From Niastella caeni (lineage in GTDB: Bacteria > Bacteroidota > Bacteroidia > Chitinophagales > Chitinophagaceae), in the NCBI RefSeq assembly GCF_004834005.1, contig NZ_STFF01000012.1, forward strand, positions 120,067-184,066: 64,000 nt of DNA. The letters run 5' to 3'. The notes under the pieces are model-generated. The model was not told where the DNA came from, made no database searches, and worked only from the letters and a program-made list of their open reading frames with translations. A program made the translations under genes and the position numbers. Shown here in pieces: positions 23,930-32,851 of the stretch. How positions within the stretch are numbered: the first letter of the stretch is position 1; every line of letters starts with the position of its first letter.

Positions 23930-25339
23930 TTATGGGAAGATCCCCAACTCGGCATAGCTGGTGCCTACTTTATTAATAGCTACCACGTAGGCGGCTGTAC
24001 GCATATCAGGTATTTGCGGATTCTTTTTCCAAACCTCCATGATCTCGCGGGTAGCGGTGATCATCGTTTCTTCCAAACCACTGCGAACCAGGTCTACCTC
24101 TTCAGGGCCATGCAGGATCAACTCTTTTTCCTTTCCGTTCACTTTCTTGCCTGTAAGGCTTTCAATTTGCCCCAGGATGTGTGTGTTGAGGTTCTCTGTA
24201 AAGCGTTTTTCCATCCGGCCATAACGCACATGGCTAAGGTTCTTCAGCCATTCGAAGTACGATACCGTAACACCACCGGCATTGAGGTACATATCAGGTA
24301 CCACCAGGATGCCTCTTTTCGCAAATATTTCATCAGCCTCAGGGGTGAGCGGTCCGTTGGCGGCTTCGCCAATGATCTTTGCTTTTACATTGGGCGCATT
24401 GGTGCCATTGACCACATTTTCCAATGCAGCAGGGATCAGGATATCGCATTCCATTTCCAGCGCATCGGTATTTTTGGCAAAGTTGGTACTGCCGGGGAAA
24501 TTTAATATGGAGCCTTTTACCTTGCGGTGTTCTACTACTTTATCTACATCCAGTCCATTCATATCGTAAATAGCGCCTTCCCATTCACTCAATCCAACAA
24601 TTTTGGCGCCGTGTTCCTGGAAGAACTTAGCGGTGTGGTAACCTACATTACCTAAGCCTTGTACAACTACCCGTTTGCCTTCCACGCCAACCGGTAAACC
24701 TATTTTGTCCATCACCTCTTTCATCGACAACACTTCGCGCAAGCCATAGAAAACACCCAGCCCGGTTGCTTCGCGACGGCCGCGTACACCACCTTGTGTA
24801 ACGGGCTTTCCGGTTACGCAACCCAGAGCATCTATTTCGCCGGGGCGCATACTTGCATAGGTATCAACGATCCAGGCCATTTCACGTTCGCCGGTTCCAT
24901 AATCAGGAGCGGGTACGTCAATGCCAGGTCCAATAAAATTCTTCTTAATTAGTTCTGAGGTATAACGCCGGGTAATTTTTTCCAGTTCATAAGGCGTATA
25001 CTTTTTGGGGTCGATGGTGATGCCGCCTTTGGCGCCTGCAAACGGAACGTTTACGATGGCACATTTGTACGTCATCAGGGCGGCGAGGGCCATTACTTCA
25101 TCGAGGTTTACGGAAAGGGCGAACCGAATACCGCCTTTACAAGGCAGTTTGTGATGAGAGTGTTGTACGCGATAAGCTTTGATCACTTCTATCTTATCGC
25201 CAATTTTTACCGGGAAATGCATGCGGTATACGGCATTGCATTGTTTGATCTGTTCCAGGATACCGGGATCCCAGGTGGTGAATTGCGCGGCTTTATCGAA
25301 ACTCTTTTCCACCGCGCCAAAAAAACTGTAATCTGACAT
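23930..25339 (-). CDS. gdhA: glutamate dehydrogenase (Glu/Leu/Phe/Val family)
   Basis: The 469-aa enzyme interconverts glutamate with 2-oxoglutarate and ammonia. It shows the substrate site KGGIRFALSVNLDEVMALAALMTYKCAIVNVPFAGAKGG in pieces at residues ~70-115, with the catalytic Lys in KCAIVNVPFAGAKGG. It also has VPAPDYGTGEREMAWI and a Rossmann nucleotide loop VVQGLGNVGYHTAKFF. The NAD(P) preference is not clear. The start MSDYSFFGAVEKSF at 25339 is preferred over the frame start at 25381, whose extra 14 residues lie in the spacer repeat. It has its own terminator. Confidence 0.94.
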   Translation of the reverse strand: MSDYSFFGAVEKSFDKAAQFTTWDPGILEQIKQCNAVYRMHFPVKIGDKIEVIKAYRVQHSHHKLPCKGGIRFALSVNLDEVMALAALMTYKCAIVNVPFAGAKGGITIDPKKYTPYELEKITRRYTSELIKKNFIGPGIDVPAPDYGTGEREMAWIVDTYASMRPGEIDALGCVTGKPVTQGGVRGRREATGLGVFYGLREVLSMKEVMDKIGLPVGVEGKRVVVQGLGNVGYHTAKFFQEHGAKIVGLSEWEGAIYDMNGLDVDKVVEHRKVKGSILNFPGSTNFAKNTDALEMECDILIPAALENVVNGTNAPNVKAKIIGEAANGPLTPEADEIFAKRGILVVPDMYLNAGGVTVSYFEWLKNLSHVRYGRMEKRFTENLNTHILGQIESLTGKKVNGKEKELILHGPEEVDLVRSGLEETMITATREIMEVWKKNPQIPDMRTAAYVVAINKVGTSYAELGIFP

Positions 25340-25380
25340 GACTAAGCTGTTTTTGTTTATGTATTGAGCAGTATATAGCA

Positions 25381-25524
25381 AGCTAGTGGCTAGTAGTTAG
25401 TGGCTAGTAGGGTTTTAGCCCGCCACTTCCCCATTGCCTTTATCGCTTATAAAGAATGCCAGTAAGTATGTGGAGAGTGTCTTATGAGAAATCCCACTAG
25501 CCACTCGCCACTTACCACTAGCTC
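25381..25524. repeat. inverted word repeat (AGTGGCTAGTAG family)
   Basis: The arm GAGCTAGTGGCTAGTAGTTA-type sequence (25381-25412) faces an imperfect complement (25493-25524) that runs into the last codons of the ccmD-like gene. The same vocabulary occurs at 53056-53180. Confidence 0.75.
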
Positions 25525-25730
25525 TTTTCGAGCTTTGAAATTTTTCTGTCGAGCCGGATCACGTACAGGAACAAACCGACCAGGATAGTTACAGCCACTA
25601 CCATCACCACGTAGATCTTGTTACCGGTATACAAACCGGTAGGTGTTCTTTCAACATTATGCACAGTATCCTGGGCATTGGCCAGTAATTGGACAAATAA
25701 AACGATCATGGTTACAATTAGTTGCTTCAT
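25518..25730 (-). CDS. CcmD-like small membrane protein
   Basis: The 70-aa protein has a signal peptide-like N terminus (QLLANAQ), one transmembrane helix (VVMVVAVTILVGLFLYVI) and a charged tail (RLDRKISKLEKS). This layout and its position 8 bp downstream of ccmC match the alternative CcmD of Bacteroidota, which stabilises the heme exporter in cytochrome c maturation. Assignment rests mainly on context and topology. Confidence 0.75.
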   Translation of the reverse strand: MKQLIVTMIVLFVQLLANAQDTVHNVERTPTGLYTGNKIYVVMVVAVTILVGLFLYVIRLDRKISKLEKS

Positions 25731-25738
25731 ACTAAAAA

Positions 25739-26425
25739 TTAAGCGGTGTGTTTTTTCTCTTCCAGTAATCGAACGCGTAGCCGAAGGGTGGAGATCCAGG
25801 TGGCTAAAAGTGTCCAGCCCAATACGCCGGGCCAGAATACAAGCTTCAACGTGGCGTCGAGACTGTTGCCACCCATACCCGGGTTGCCTTCTGATCCTTT
25901 ACCGCCAGGGTGCAGAGATTCTGTTAACCGGGGTAAGATCAGGATCATGGGTATATAGATAAAATAAGCGAATATGTTATAAACCGCCGCCACCCGGCTT
26001 CTTTTATCAATATCGGGCATGGAATTACGCAATACAAAATAGGCTACATAAATAAGCAGTGCTATGGCAGCGCCAATTTGCTTGGGGTCGTTGCTCCAGG
26101 CTGCTCCCCAGGTATAATTGGCCCAAATGGCGCCGGTGATCAATCCCAGGATGCCAAATACGGTTCCGGTACGGGCAAATTCTGTGGCGTAAATGTCGTA
26201 AACAGGATCGGGCTTGCGCAGGTATTTGATGGAATAAACCAGGGAAACGGTGATCAGCCCTAACTGACCGAACCACATGGGCACATGAAAGAAGAAATTG
26301 CGCATGCTCTCGTACAGGTTGCTGTTTACATAAGCTGTTTCATGCGGGAGCGGTACCAAAAGACCTGCAATAAAAGTATAGAGCAATAGTATAATAGTCA
26401 GTATTTTCCACCAGTACTGGCGCAT
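25739..26425 (-). CDS. ccmC: cytochrome c maturation heme protein CcmC/CcsA family
   Basis: The 228-aa membrane protein has six predicted transmembrane helices and the tryptophan-rich heme-handling segment WANYTWGAAWSNDPKQ, flanked by conserved His residues (FFFHVPMWFG and SLHPGG). The family presents heme for covalent attachment to apocytochrome c on the periplasmic side. It forms a likely operon with the ccmD-like gene (8-bp gap) and ccmB upstream (166-bp gap that contains a word repeat). Confidence 0.92.
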   Translation of the reverse strand: MRQYWWKILTIILLLYTFIAGLLVPLPHETAYVNSNLYESMRNFFFHVPMWFGQLGLITVSLVYSIKYLRKPDPVYDIYATEFARTGTVFGILGLITGAIWANYTWGAAWSNDPKQIGAAIALLIYVAYFVLRNSMPDIDKRSRVAAVYNIFAYFIYIPMILILPRLTESLHPGGKGSEGNPGMGGNSLDATLKLVFWPGVLGWTLLATWISTLRLRVRLLEEKKHTA

Positions 26426-26520
26426 AGAGTCCTGTAGTTTATTGTATGATCATTGGTACCTGAAAAGCAATCGAATAACCCAATAATCCGAAATAGGTGG
26501 GGCAAAATTAGGGGAAAGGA

Positions 26521-26591
26521 GGCAAGTTTCCAGTTCCCGGTTTCCAGTTTCCAGGGCCCGGTAACCGGCATCTGGTAACCTGTAACCAGCT
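26521..26591. repeat. GGTAACCGG / TTTCCAGTTCCCGG word repeat
   Basis: Words TTTCCAGTTCCCGGTTTCC and CCGGTAACCGGCATCTGG separate ccmB from ccmC inside the operon. The same family occurs at 20752-20925. Confidence 0.75.
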
Positions 26592-27242
26592 TCAATCTTT
26601 CCAGAGAAAAGGAAACAGAATAATAGCCAGTACAATCACCAGTATATCAAGTGCAACCAGTAATAATATTATTTGTAATAATCCGGCTTGTATCACATCG
26701 GCAAAAGCGGTGTTCGACATGCGCATCAGTAACAATACCTGCGGAATAATTAATGGAAAGCCCAGTATGGCCATCAGAGCGGCACCCTGGCGTGCACGGG
26801 CAGCAATAGCGGCCAGAAAAGTAAATACCAGGCTCAAACTACAGCCGCCAAGGCAAACAAAGCCTACGAACCGAAAAGGGTTTTGCAGCGGATTACCCAT
26901 CAGCAATTGAAATAACAACAGGCTAACCAGGCTCATGAGTATCATTAACCCGGCATTGAATAATAATTTGGAAAGAATAAAATCGCGCGCGCCGGCAACT
27001 GTATAAAAGTATAACATCCGGCCCTGGCTTTCCTGCAGAAAACTTTTGGCTACTGCATTCACACAAATAAACAACTGTATCATCCAGAACAGCCCGTTCC
27101 ACACTTTTTCTTCAGGCTGGTTCATGGCCAGGTATAATACAAATATGGTTGACGCTACATATAGTAAAATGCCATAAAAAGTGTATTGCTGCCTGATCTC
27201 GAGCAGCAGGTCTTTTTTTACTAAAGCCAGTATGTGCTTCAA
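26592..27242 (-). CDS. ccmB: heme exporter protein CcmB
   Basis: The 216-aa protein has six predicted transmembrane helices and the CcmB character: the N-terminal KKDLLLEIRQQYTFYGILLY segment, SQGRMLYFYTVAG, and RARQGAALMAILGFPLIIPQVLL. CcmB is the membrane subunit of the CcmABCD heme-handling complex. The ATPase CcmA is not in the window. It lies 39 bp from tdk upstream in the same direction. Confidence 0.92.
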   Translation of the reverse strand: MKHILALVKKDLLLEIRQQYTFYGILLYVASTIFVLYLAMNQPEEKVWNGLFWMIQLFICVNAVAKSFLQESQGRMLYFYTVAGARDFILSKLLFNAGLMILMSLVSLLLFQLLMGNPLQNPFRFVGFVCLGGCSLSLVFTFLAAIAARARQGAALMAILGFPLIIPQVLLLMRMSNTAFADVIQAGLLQIILLLVALDILVIVLAIILFPFLWKD

Positions 27243-27281
27243 TTGACTATTATTTACTTTTTAACATGTTAAATTGTTAAT

Positions 27282-27851
27282 TCATCTCCTCTCATAATAA
27301 CATTTCCTGCAACGCGGTTCGTACAGGTCCTTTTCGCCCAGCAAAACCTGCGTAGTATTCGCTTGTTTACGATAGGAATAATTGGCAATTGTGCCGCATT
27401 TTACGCAAATGGCGTGCAGTTTGGTTATGTAATCGGCCTTAGCCAGCATAAATGGTATTTGCCCAAATGGTTTACCGGTATAATCCATGTCTAAACCGGC
27501 AACAATTACCCGAATTCCTTTGAATGCCAACTGGTCGCAAACATCCGGTAACTGATCATCGAAGAATTGCGCTTCGTCGATGCCAATTACATCCGCCTCC
27601 CCATGCAATAATAATATGGTTTGGGAGTTATCAATAGGAGTACTCAGAATGGCGTTTTCATCGTGTGATACGATGTTCTGCACATCATACCGCACATCTA
27701 TCTTAGGCTTAAAGATTTCTACCCGCAGGTTGGCGATCTTTGCCCGTTTTAGTCTCCGGATCAATTCTTCGGTTTTTCCGGAAAACATAGACCCGCAAAT
27801 TACTTCAATACTGCCCCGGCGTTCACCCGATATATTAGGTTCTATAAACAT
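27282..27851 (-). CDS. tdk: thymidine kinase
   Basis: The enzyme phosphorylates thymidine to dTMP in the salvage pathway. The 189-aa type II thymidine kinase has Walker A GSMFSGKTEELIRR, the Walker B-like GIDEAQFF with the catalytic Glu, the substrate lasso ending in KPFGQIPF, and a zinc site built from CVKCG and CRKCY. The start is taken at MFIEPNISGERRG; the 13 further upstream codons reach into the divergent promoter. Length is normal. Confidence 0.96.
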   Translation of the reverse strand: MFIEPNISGERRGSIEVICGSMFSGKTEELIRRLKRAKIANLRVEIFKPKIDVRYDVQNIVSHDENAILSTPIDNSQTILLLHGEADVIGIDEAQFFDDQLPDVCDQLAFKGIRVIVAGLDMDYTGKPFGQIPFMLAKADYITKLHAICVKCGTIANYSYRKQANTTQVLLGEKDLYEPRCRKCYYERR

Positions 27852-27923
27852 CTTAACGGAAATAGGTACAATAATTGTTAACTTTATCAATTAACTCTAA
27901 CCATAAAAAAGTACCCGCTTATT

Positions 27924-28712
27924 ATGGAACGTTTAGCACAACTTATTGGCAAATTAAATGAACAATTTGCACAAAATGCCGATCCGTTTCAACTATTAGT
28001 GACTACCCAATTAATTGAAACAGAATTGGTACAGATGTCGACGTCCACACACCGAACTGTTAACTCCAGCAAAGTGGCAGTGGTGATGCCGGCGGCTAAT
28101 GGTCATAGCTATCAAAACCGACATACAGCGGATAGGCCTGCAGTGGAAGAAATAGCCACCCCGGCGGTGGTCCCTGTGGTTGTGGATAACCCCGTGGTTG
28201 AAGAGATCCCCGCAATGGTAAGCACTTCTGCTGTGGTGAATGGCACTGTGGAAAAAAATAACGGTCATACTGGCCATAACGGCGCCAATGGCCACCATCA
28301 CGAAACCGAACTGGTCGAAAACGGTTATAAATTTGATCCCCTGCGGGAAATTCCTACCCTTGCCCATCAACAAGCGGTAAAAGAACTGAATGAAGCAATG
28401 GCAACCCGGGAGGCCTCCCTTAATGAAAAGTTAAAAGAAGAAGTGAAGGAAGTAGCCCATGTGTTGAACGATGCACCGGTTCGCGACCTGCGCCGCGCCA
28501 TTGGCATCAACGACCGGTTTGTGTTCATCAGCGAACTGTTCCGCAACGACGAAGTGATGTATGAACGCAGTATAAAAACCATCAATAGTTTTCGCATATT
28601 GCCCGAGGCCCAGTACTGGATTGAAAGAGAATTGAAGGTAAAACTGGGTTGGGATGAAAATAAAGAAAGCACCCGCCACTTTTATCAACTGGTTAAAAGA
28701 CGGTTCTCCTGA
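27924..28712 (+). CDS. conserved Bacteroidota protein of unknown function
   Basis: The 262-aa protein has three parts. The N-terminal helical segment (1-40) is followed by a low-complexity Pro/Val/Ala- and then Asn/Gly/His-rich linker (about 60-130, with NGHTGHNGANGHHH). The conserved C-terminal part (about 165-262) is helical and contains DLRRAIGINDRFVFISELFR and INSFRILPEAQYWIERELK. I recognise this C-terminal part as common in Bacteroidota but know no function. There is no signal peptide or membrane helix. It is divergent from tdk (72 bp) and overlaps the convergent kdtA by 28 bp. Confidence 0.8.
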   Translation: MERLAQLIGKLNEQFAQNADPFQLLVTTQLIETELVQMSTSTHRTVNSSKVAVVMPAANGHSYQNRHTADRPAVEEIATPAVVPVVVDNPVVEEIPAMVSTSAVVNGTVEKNNGHTGHNGANGHHHETELVENGYKFDPLREIPTLAHQQAVKELNEAMATREASLNEKLKEEVKEVAHVLNDAPVRDLRRAIGINDRFVFISELFRNDEVMYERSIKTINSFRILPEAQYWIERELKVKLGWDENKESTRHFYQLVKRRFS

Positions 28713-30106
28713 ATGTACTGCATCACCCTGTCTGTGGCTCCTTTATTATTATAAACGTAATTACGGGCCGCCTGGCAACCTGCCTGGTATGCGCTGGTAT
28801 CTGTGAGTAGGTCATTGAACGTTTTTTCCAGTTCAAGGGCCGTATTGATCACAAATGCGCCGCCCTGTTGCGCCAGTTCAACAGCTTCAATGTATTTGTC
28901 GTACACAGGGCCAAATACCACCGGTTTGCCATATACCGCCGCTTCCAGTACATTATGTACGCCATCATCGCCAAATCCACCACCTACATAAGCAATAGTA
29001 GCGTATTGGTACAGTTTAGATAACATGCCAATGTTATCAATGATCAATGTATTGGGCGGGGTGCTGTTCAACTGCCGGTTCCTGGGAACGGGTACCGGTG
29101 AATCGGAAGTTGGTAATTTCGAGAACCGGATACTGTTTTTAAATAACTTCTCTATTTCTTTCAGGTGTTCCTCGTTTATTTCATGCGGCGCAATGATAAA
29201 TTTTATATGAGGATTGGTATTGGCAAAATGGTCCATTTCTTCTTCATCTTCGGGCCAGGTGCTTCCGGCAACAATAACCTGGCTGTTTCCACAAAACTGC
29301 TCAATGGCATCAATTGGTTTGAATTGTTCGGCTATCTGTACCACCCGGTCGAAGCGGGTATCACCGCTGATGCTTACATTATTGGTAAAGCCAATAGTTC
29401 CCAGCAGTTGTTTGGACTTGGGTGTTTGCACAAACAGGTGATTGAAACTCTCCAGCATATACCAGTGCAACCGGCCATACCATTTAAAGAAAGGCTGGTC
29501 TTTTCGAAAAATGCCTGAGATCAATACCAATGGAATGTGCTTTTTCTTTAATTCGGTTAAATAATAAAACCAGTATTCGTATTTGATCCATAACACCAGG
29601 TCGGGCTGCACCAGGTTGATGAACTTGCGGGCATTGGCTTTTGAATCCATCGGCAGGTACATCACATAATCGGCGCCGGAACTGTTTTTGCGCACTTCAT
29701 AGCCGCTGGGGGAGAAGAAGGTAAGCAGGACCTTAGTGTGGGGGTATTGTTGCCTGATGGCTTCCAGCACTGGCCGGCCCTGTTCAAATTCGCCCAGGGA
29801 AGAACAATGCATCCATACCAGTTTCCGGATACCGGTTTCCAGTTGCCGGGCATTGCCGGCTGTATTTTCTGCTTCGCTTTTGGCGCCGGTTGAATCAATT
29901 TTCGGTGTTCTTTTATGGCCTTTTGTTTTACTTGTTTCGCCTTCTGCGTTCTGCATTAAGCGTTCTGCATTAAGCGTTTCCTGTAACTCAGTCCATATAT
30001 CCCTCCGGCCATTGAGCCATAAACGGGCTTTAGGGTTCCAAAGGGCGGTAACACGGATTCCAATAGAATATAAAAACAAAAAGATATTATAAATAAAAAG
30101 GTGCAC
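28685..30106 (-). CDS. kdtA: 3-deoxy-D-manno-octulosonic acid (Kdo) transferase with inserted word repeats
   Basis: KdtA/WaaA attaches Kdo to lipid A at the inner membrane. The 473-aa protein uses a GTG start that gives the normal N-terminal anchor (YNIFLFLYSIGIRV, NPKARLWLNGRRDIW). Family motifs are WMHCSSLGEFEQGRP with the conserved Glu, LLTFFSPSGYEV, GDTRFDRV, VAGSTWPEDEEE, and YVGGGFGDDGVHNVLEAAVYGKPV. It is about 50 residues longer than usual because residues ~45-94 (29825-29974) are translated word repeats. A smaller insertion, SDSPVPVPRNRQLNS, lies at about 29055-29125. Both fall in loops and keep the frame. The 3' end overlaps the convergent gene by 28 bp. Confidence 0.94.
   Translation of the reverse strand: MHLFIYNIFLFLYSIGIRVTALWNPKARLWLNGRRDIWTELQETLNAERLMQNAEGETSKTKGHKRTPKIDSTGAKSEAENTAGNARQLETGIRKLVWMHCSSLGEFEQGRPVLEAIRQQYPHTKVLLTFFSPSGYEVRKNSSGADYVMYLPMDSKANARKFINLVQPDLVLWIKYEYWFYYLTELKKKHIPLVLISGIFRKDQPFFKWYGRLHWYMLESFNHLFVQTPKSKQLLGTIGFTNNVSISGDTRFDRVVQIAEQFKPIDAIEQFCGNSQVIVAGSTWPEDEEEMDHFANTNPHIKFIIAPHEINEEHLKEIEKLFKNSIRFSKLPTSDSPVPVPRNRQLNSTPPNTLIIDNIGMLSKLYQYATIAYVGGGFGDDGVHNVLEAAVYGKPVVFGPVYDKYIEAVELAQQGGAFVINTALELEKTFNDLLTDTSAYQAGCQAARNYVYNNKGATDRVMQYIQENRLLTS
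29825..29976. repeat. word repeats inside kdtA
   Basis: The insertion contains GCGTTCTGCATTAAGCGTTC in two tandem units (29945-29976) and CCGGATACCGGTTTCCAGTT (29829-29850). Both words also occur in spacers (33841-33905 and 20752-20925/26521-26591). Confidence 0.8.
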
Positions 30107-30295
30107 GGTAATAGTTTGGATTCAAAAAAACAAATGTCGTTTTTATCGTGAGAATTGTCAAATAGCGCTACCCAATAAAACACATTTCCATTCGGCACTA
30201 AATTTACACCACAATAAATTTACATATGGTTGTGCCTTCCCGCGTTCTGTGTTGCCGCACCTACGGATGTGCTTGCTAACACCATTTTTTTGCAG

Positions 30296-30303
30296 TACGT
30301 TTG
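30296..30303 (+). promoter_or_regulatory. -7 element of the nucleotide-sugar operon
   Basis: TACGTTTG matches TAnnTTTG and is 29 bp before the first start codon of the operon. A TTG lies about 20 bp upstream. Confidence 0.65.
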
Positions 30304-30331
30304 TGCCCATTTTGACTAAAAAAGGAATAGT

Positions 30332-31465
30332 ATGCAGCCCATACAAATGGTTGATTTAAAGCAGCAGTACGCAAAAATTAAAACCGAGGTAGATTTAGCT
30401 ATTCAGGAGGTGATAAACACCACTTCTTTCATACATGGAAAGGCTGTTCAGGACTTTGCTGCCGGGCTGAGCAAATACCTGGGTGTAAAGCATGTTATAC
30501 CTTGTGCCAATGGAACAGATGCCCTGCAGATTGCTTTAATGGCATTGAACCTGCAACCGGGCGATGAAGTGATCACCCCTTCTTTTACTTTCATTGCAAC
30601 CACAGAAGTTATTGCCCTGTTGCAATTGAAACCTGTTTTTGTAGAAGTAGATCCAAAAACATTTTGCATTGATCCCATAGCTGTTGAAAAGGCCATTACG
30701 CCTAAAACAAAAGCAATTATACCGGTTCACTTATATGGGCAGGCGGCTAATATGGAAGCTCTCCTGGAAATAGCCAATCGTCACAACATTCCCGTTATTG
30801 AAGATAACGCCCAGGCTATTGGCGGCGATATCCGTTTAAGCAATGGTACCGTAAAGAAAACCGGCACCCTGGGAACTATAGGTACCACATCCTTCTTTCC
30901 CTCTAAAAACTTAGGTTGCTTTGGTGATGGCGGCGCTCTTTTTACCAATGACGATGCGCTGGCTGAAGCATTGAGAATGGTTGCCAATCATGGTATGGCG
31001 AAAAGATATTACCATGATCGCGTTGGCTGCAACAGCCGGCTCGATTCCATACAGGCTGCTATCTTAAATGTTAAGCTGCCGCATTTGGATGAATATATTG
31101 CCGCACGTCAAAGCGCTGCAGAATTTTACGACAAGGCCTTTGCCAATCACCCAAAGATCACCGTTCCGTACAGAGCGCCCTACAGCACCCACGTGTTCCA
31201 TCAATATACGTTGTTGCTCGAAGGTGTAGATCGCGATGCCCTGAACCAGTTCCTGGCCGGGCATGGTATTCCGTCTATGATCTATTATCCTGTACCTGCT
31301 CATCGCCAGAAAATGTTTGCGGCCTTTGGTGGCGCTACATTTGAGTTGAAAACTACCGACTGGTTGACTGAACGTGTATTATCCCTACCTATGCATACCG
31401 AACTGAGTAATGAACAACTCCAGTTCATTACCAGTAAAGTATTGGAGTTTATTAATAAACAGTAA
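30332..31465 (+). CDS. DegT/DnrJ/EryC1 sugar aminotransferase (WbpE-like)
   Basis: This 377-aa PLP enzyme transfers an amino group from glutamate to a keto-sugar nucleotide. It shows ANGTDALQIALMAL (cofactor phosphate), VIEDNAQAIGG (Asp that contacts the ring N) and the PLP lysine K192 in FFPSKNLGCFGDGG. The wording of these motifs is closest to WbpE/WlbC, which aminate UDP-3-keto-GlcNAcA, but the matching dehydrogenase and acetyltransferase genes are not here, so the substrate is uncertain. It is the first gene of a six-gene operon for activated sugars, 38 bp before ugd. Confidence 0.92.
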   Translation: MQPIQMVDLKQQYAKIKTEVDLAIQEVINTTSFIHGKAVQDFAAGLSKYLGVKHVIPCANGTDALQIALMALNLQPGDEVITPSFTFIATTEVIALLQLKPVFVEVDPKTFCIDPIAVEKAITPKTKAIIPVHLYGQAANMEALLEIANRHNIPVIEDNAQAIGGDIRLSNGTVKKTGTLGTIGTTSFFPSKNLGCFGDGGALFTNDDALAEALRMVANHGMAKRYYHDRVGCNSRLDSIQAAILNVKLPHLDEYIAARQSAAEFYDKAFANHPKITVPYRAPYSTHVFHQYTLLLEGVDRDALNQFLAGHGIPSMIYYPVPAHRQKMFAAFGGATFELKTTDWLTERVLSLPMHTELSNEQLQFITSKVLEFINKQ

Positions 31466-31503
31466 CCTTATTTGCATTAAGGCACTATTAAAACATCCTC
31501 AAA

Positions 31504-32835
31504 ATGAAAATTGCAGTAGTAGGCACGGGCTACGTAGGGTTAGTAACGGGAACCTGTTTTGCTGAAACAGGTAACGATGTAACATGCGTAGATATCGATA
31601 AAACAAAAGTTGAAAAACTCTCTTCCGGTCAAATAACTATTTATGAGCCAGGACTGGAAAAATTATTTCTGCGTAATGTGAAAGAAGAACGGTTACGCTT
31701 TACCACCAGTTTATATGAGGGCGTGAAAGATGCCGAGATCGTTTTCCTGGCATTGCCAACACCGCCGGGTGAAGATGGAAGCGCCGATTTGAAATATATC
31801 CTTGGCGTAGCCAAAGACCTGGGCGAACTGATGACCGATTATAAAGTGATCGTTGATAAAAGCACTGTACCGGTAGGTACGGCTGAAAAAGTATACGCAG
31901 CGATTTCCAAAACATACGTAGGCGATTTCGATGTAGTATCGAACCCTGAGTTCTTACGCGAAGGGGTAGCGGTGGAAGATTTTATGAAGCCCGACCGCGT
32001 GGTGATCGGCGCTTCTTCTGAAAGAGCCCGCAAAGTTATGGGTGAGCTGTATGCGCCGTTTGTGCGTTCAGGCAACCCCATTATTTTCATGGACGTTCGC
32101 TCAGCCGAGCTTACCAAATATGCCGCTAACTCGTTCCTGGCTACCAAGATATCCTTCATGAATGAAGTAGCCCAGTTGTGCGAGCGGTTAGGCGCCGATG
32201 TTGACATGGTGCGCCGGGGTATTGGCAGTGACGATCGCATTGGTAAACGCTTCCTGTTCCCGGGTATCGGTTACGGTGGAAGCTGTTTCCCTAAAGACGT
32301 GCAGGCATTGGTTAAGTCATCCAACGAAGTGGATTATGATTTTCAGATCCTCAATGCGGTAATGGAAGTAAACAAAAAACAAAAGCTGCACCTGCTTCCC
32401 AAGATCAAAAAGTTTTTTAAGAATGATCTGAAAGGAAAGCGGTTCGCATTGTGGGGATTGGCGTTCAAACCCAATACCGATGACATTCGCGAAGCTCCGG
32501 CTTTATATATCATTGATGAACTGGTAAAAGAAGGCGCCCGTGTTTGTGCGTATGACCCCGAAGCGATCAATAACGTGCGCAATTTGTTAGGCAATAAGAT
32601 CGAGTATGCCGAAAATCAATACGATTGCCTGGAAGGCGCTGATGCGTTGATCATTGCCACCGAGTGGAATGAGTTTCGCACGCCTAACTTCCTGAAGATC
32701 GTAACAGCACTTAAAAATAAAGTGATCTTCGACGGGCGCAACCTGTTTGAAACCGATGCTATTAAAGAATTAGGATTTTACTACGAAAGTGTGGGCCGGG
32801 CTGTAGCTGTTCCTGCCACTGGTGTTAAACATTAA
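31504..32835 (+). CDS. ugd: UDP-glucose 6-dehydrogenase
   Basis: The enzyme oxidises UDP-glucose to UDP-glucuronate with 2 NAD+. The 443-aa protein has the Rossmann loop GTGYVGLVTG at the N terminus, the conserved ALPTPPGEDGSADL and STVPVGTAE segments, FLATKISFMNEVAQLCE, and the catalytic C261 in GYGGSCFPKD. GLAFKPNTDDIREAP marks the C-terminal domain. Its product is the substrate of the next gene. Confidence 0.97.
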   Translation: MKIAVVGTGYVGLVTGTCFAETGNDVTCVDIDKTKVEKLSSGQITIYEPGLEKLFLRNVKEERLRFTTSLYEGVKDAEIVFLALPTPPGEDGSADLKYILGVAKDLGELMTDYKVIVDKSTVPVGTAEKVYAAISKTYVGDFDVVSNPEFLREGVAVEDFMKPDRVVIGASSERARKVMGELYAPFVRSGNPIIFMDVRSAELTKYAANSFLATKISFMNEVAQLCERLGADVDMVRRGIGSDDRIGKRFLFPGIGYGGSCFPKDVQALVKSSNEVDYDFQILNAVMEVNKKQKLHLLPKIKKFFKNDLKGKRFALWGLAFKPNTDDIREAPALYIIDELVKEGARVCAYDPEAINNVRNLLGNKIEYAENQYDCLEGADALIIATEWNEFRTPNFLKIVTALKNKVIFDGRNLFETDAIKELGFYYESVGRAVAVPATGVKH

Positions 32836-32851
32836 TAAACTACCTGTTTCT

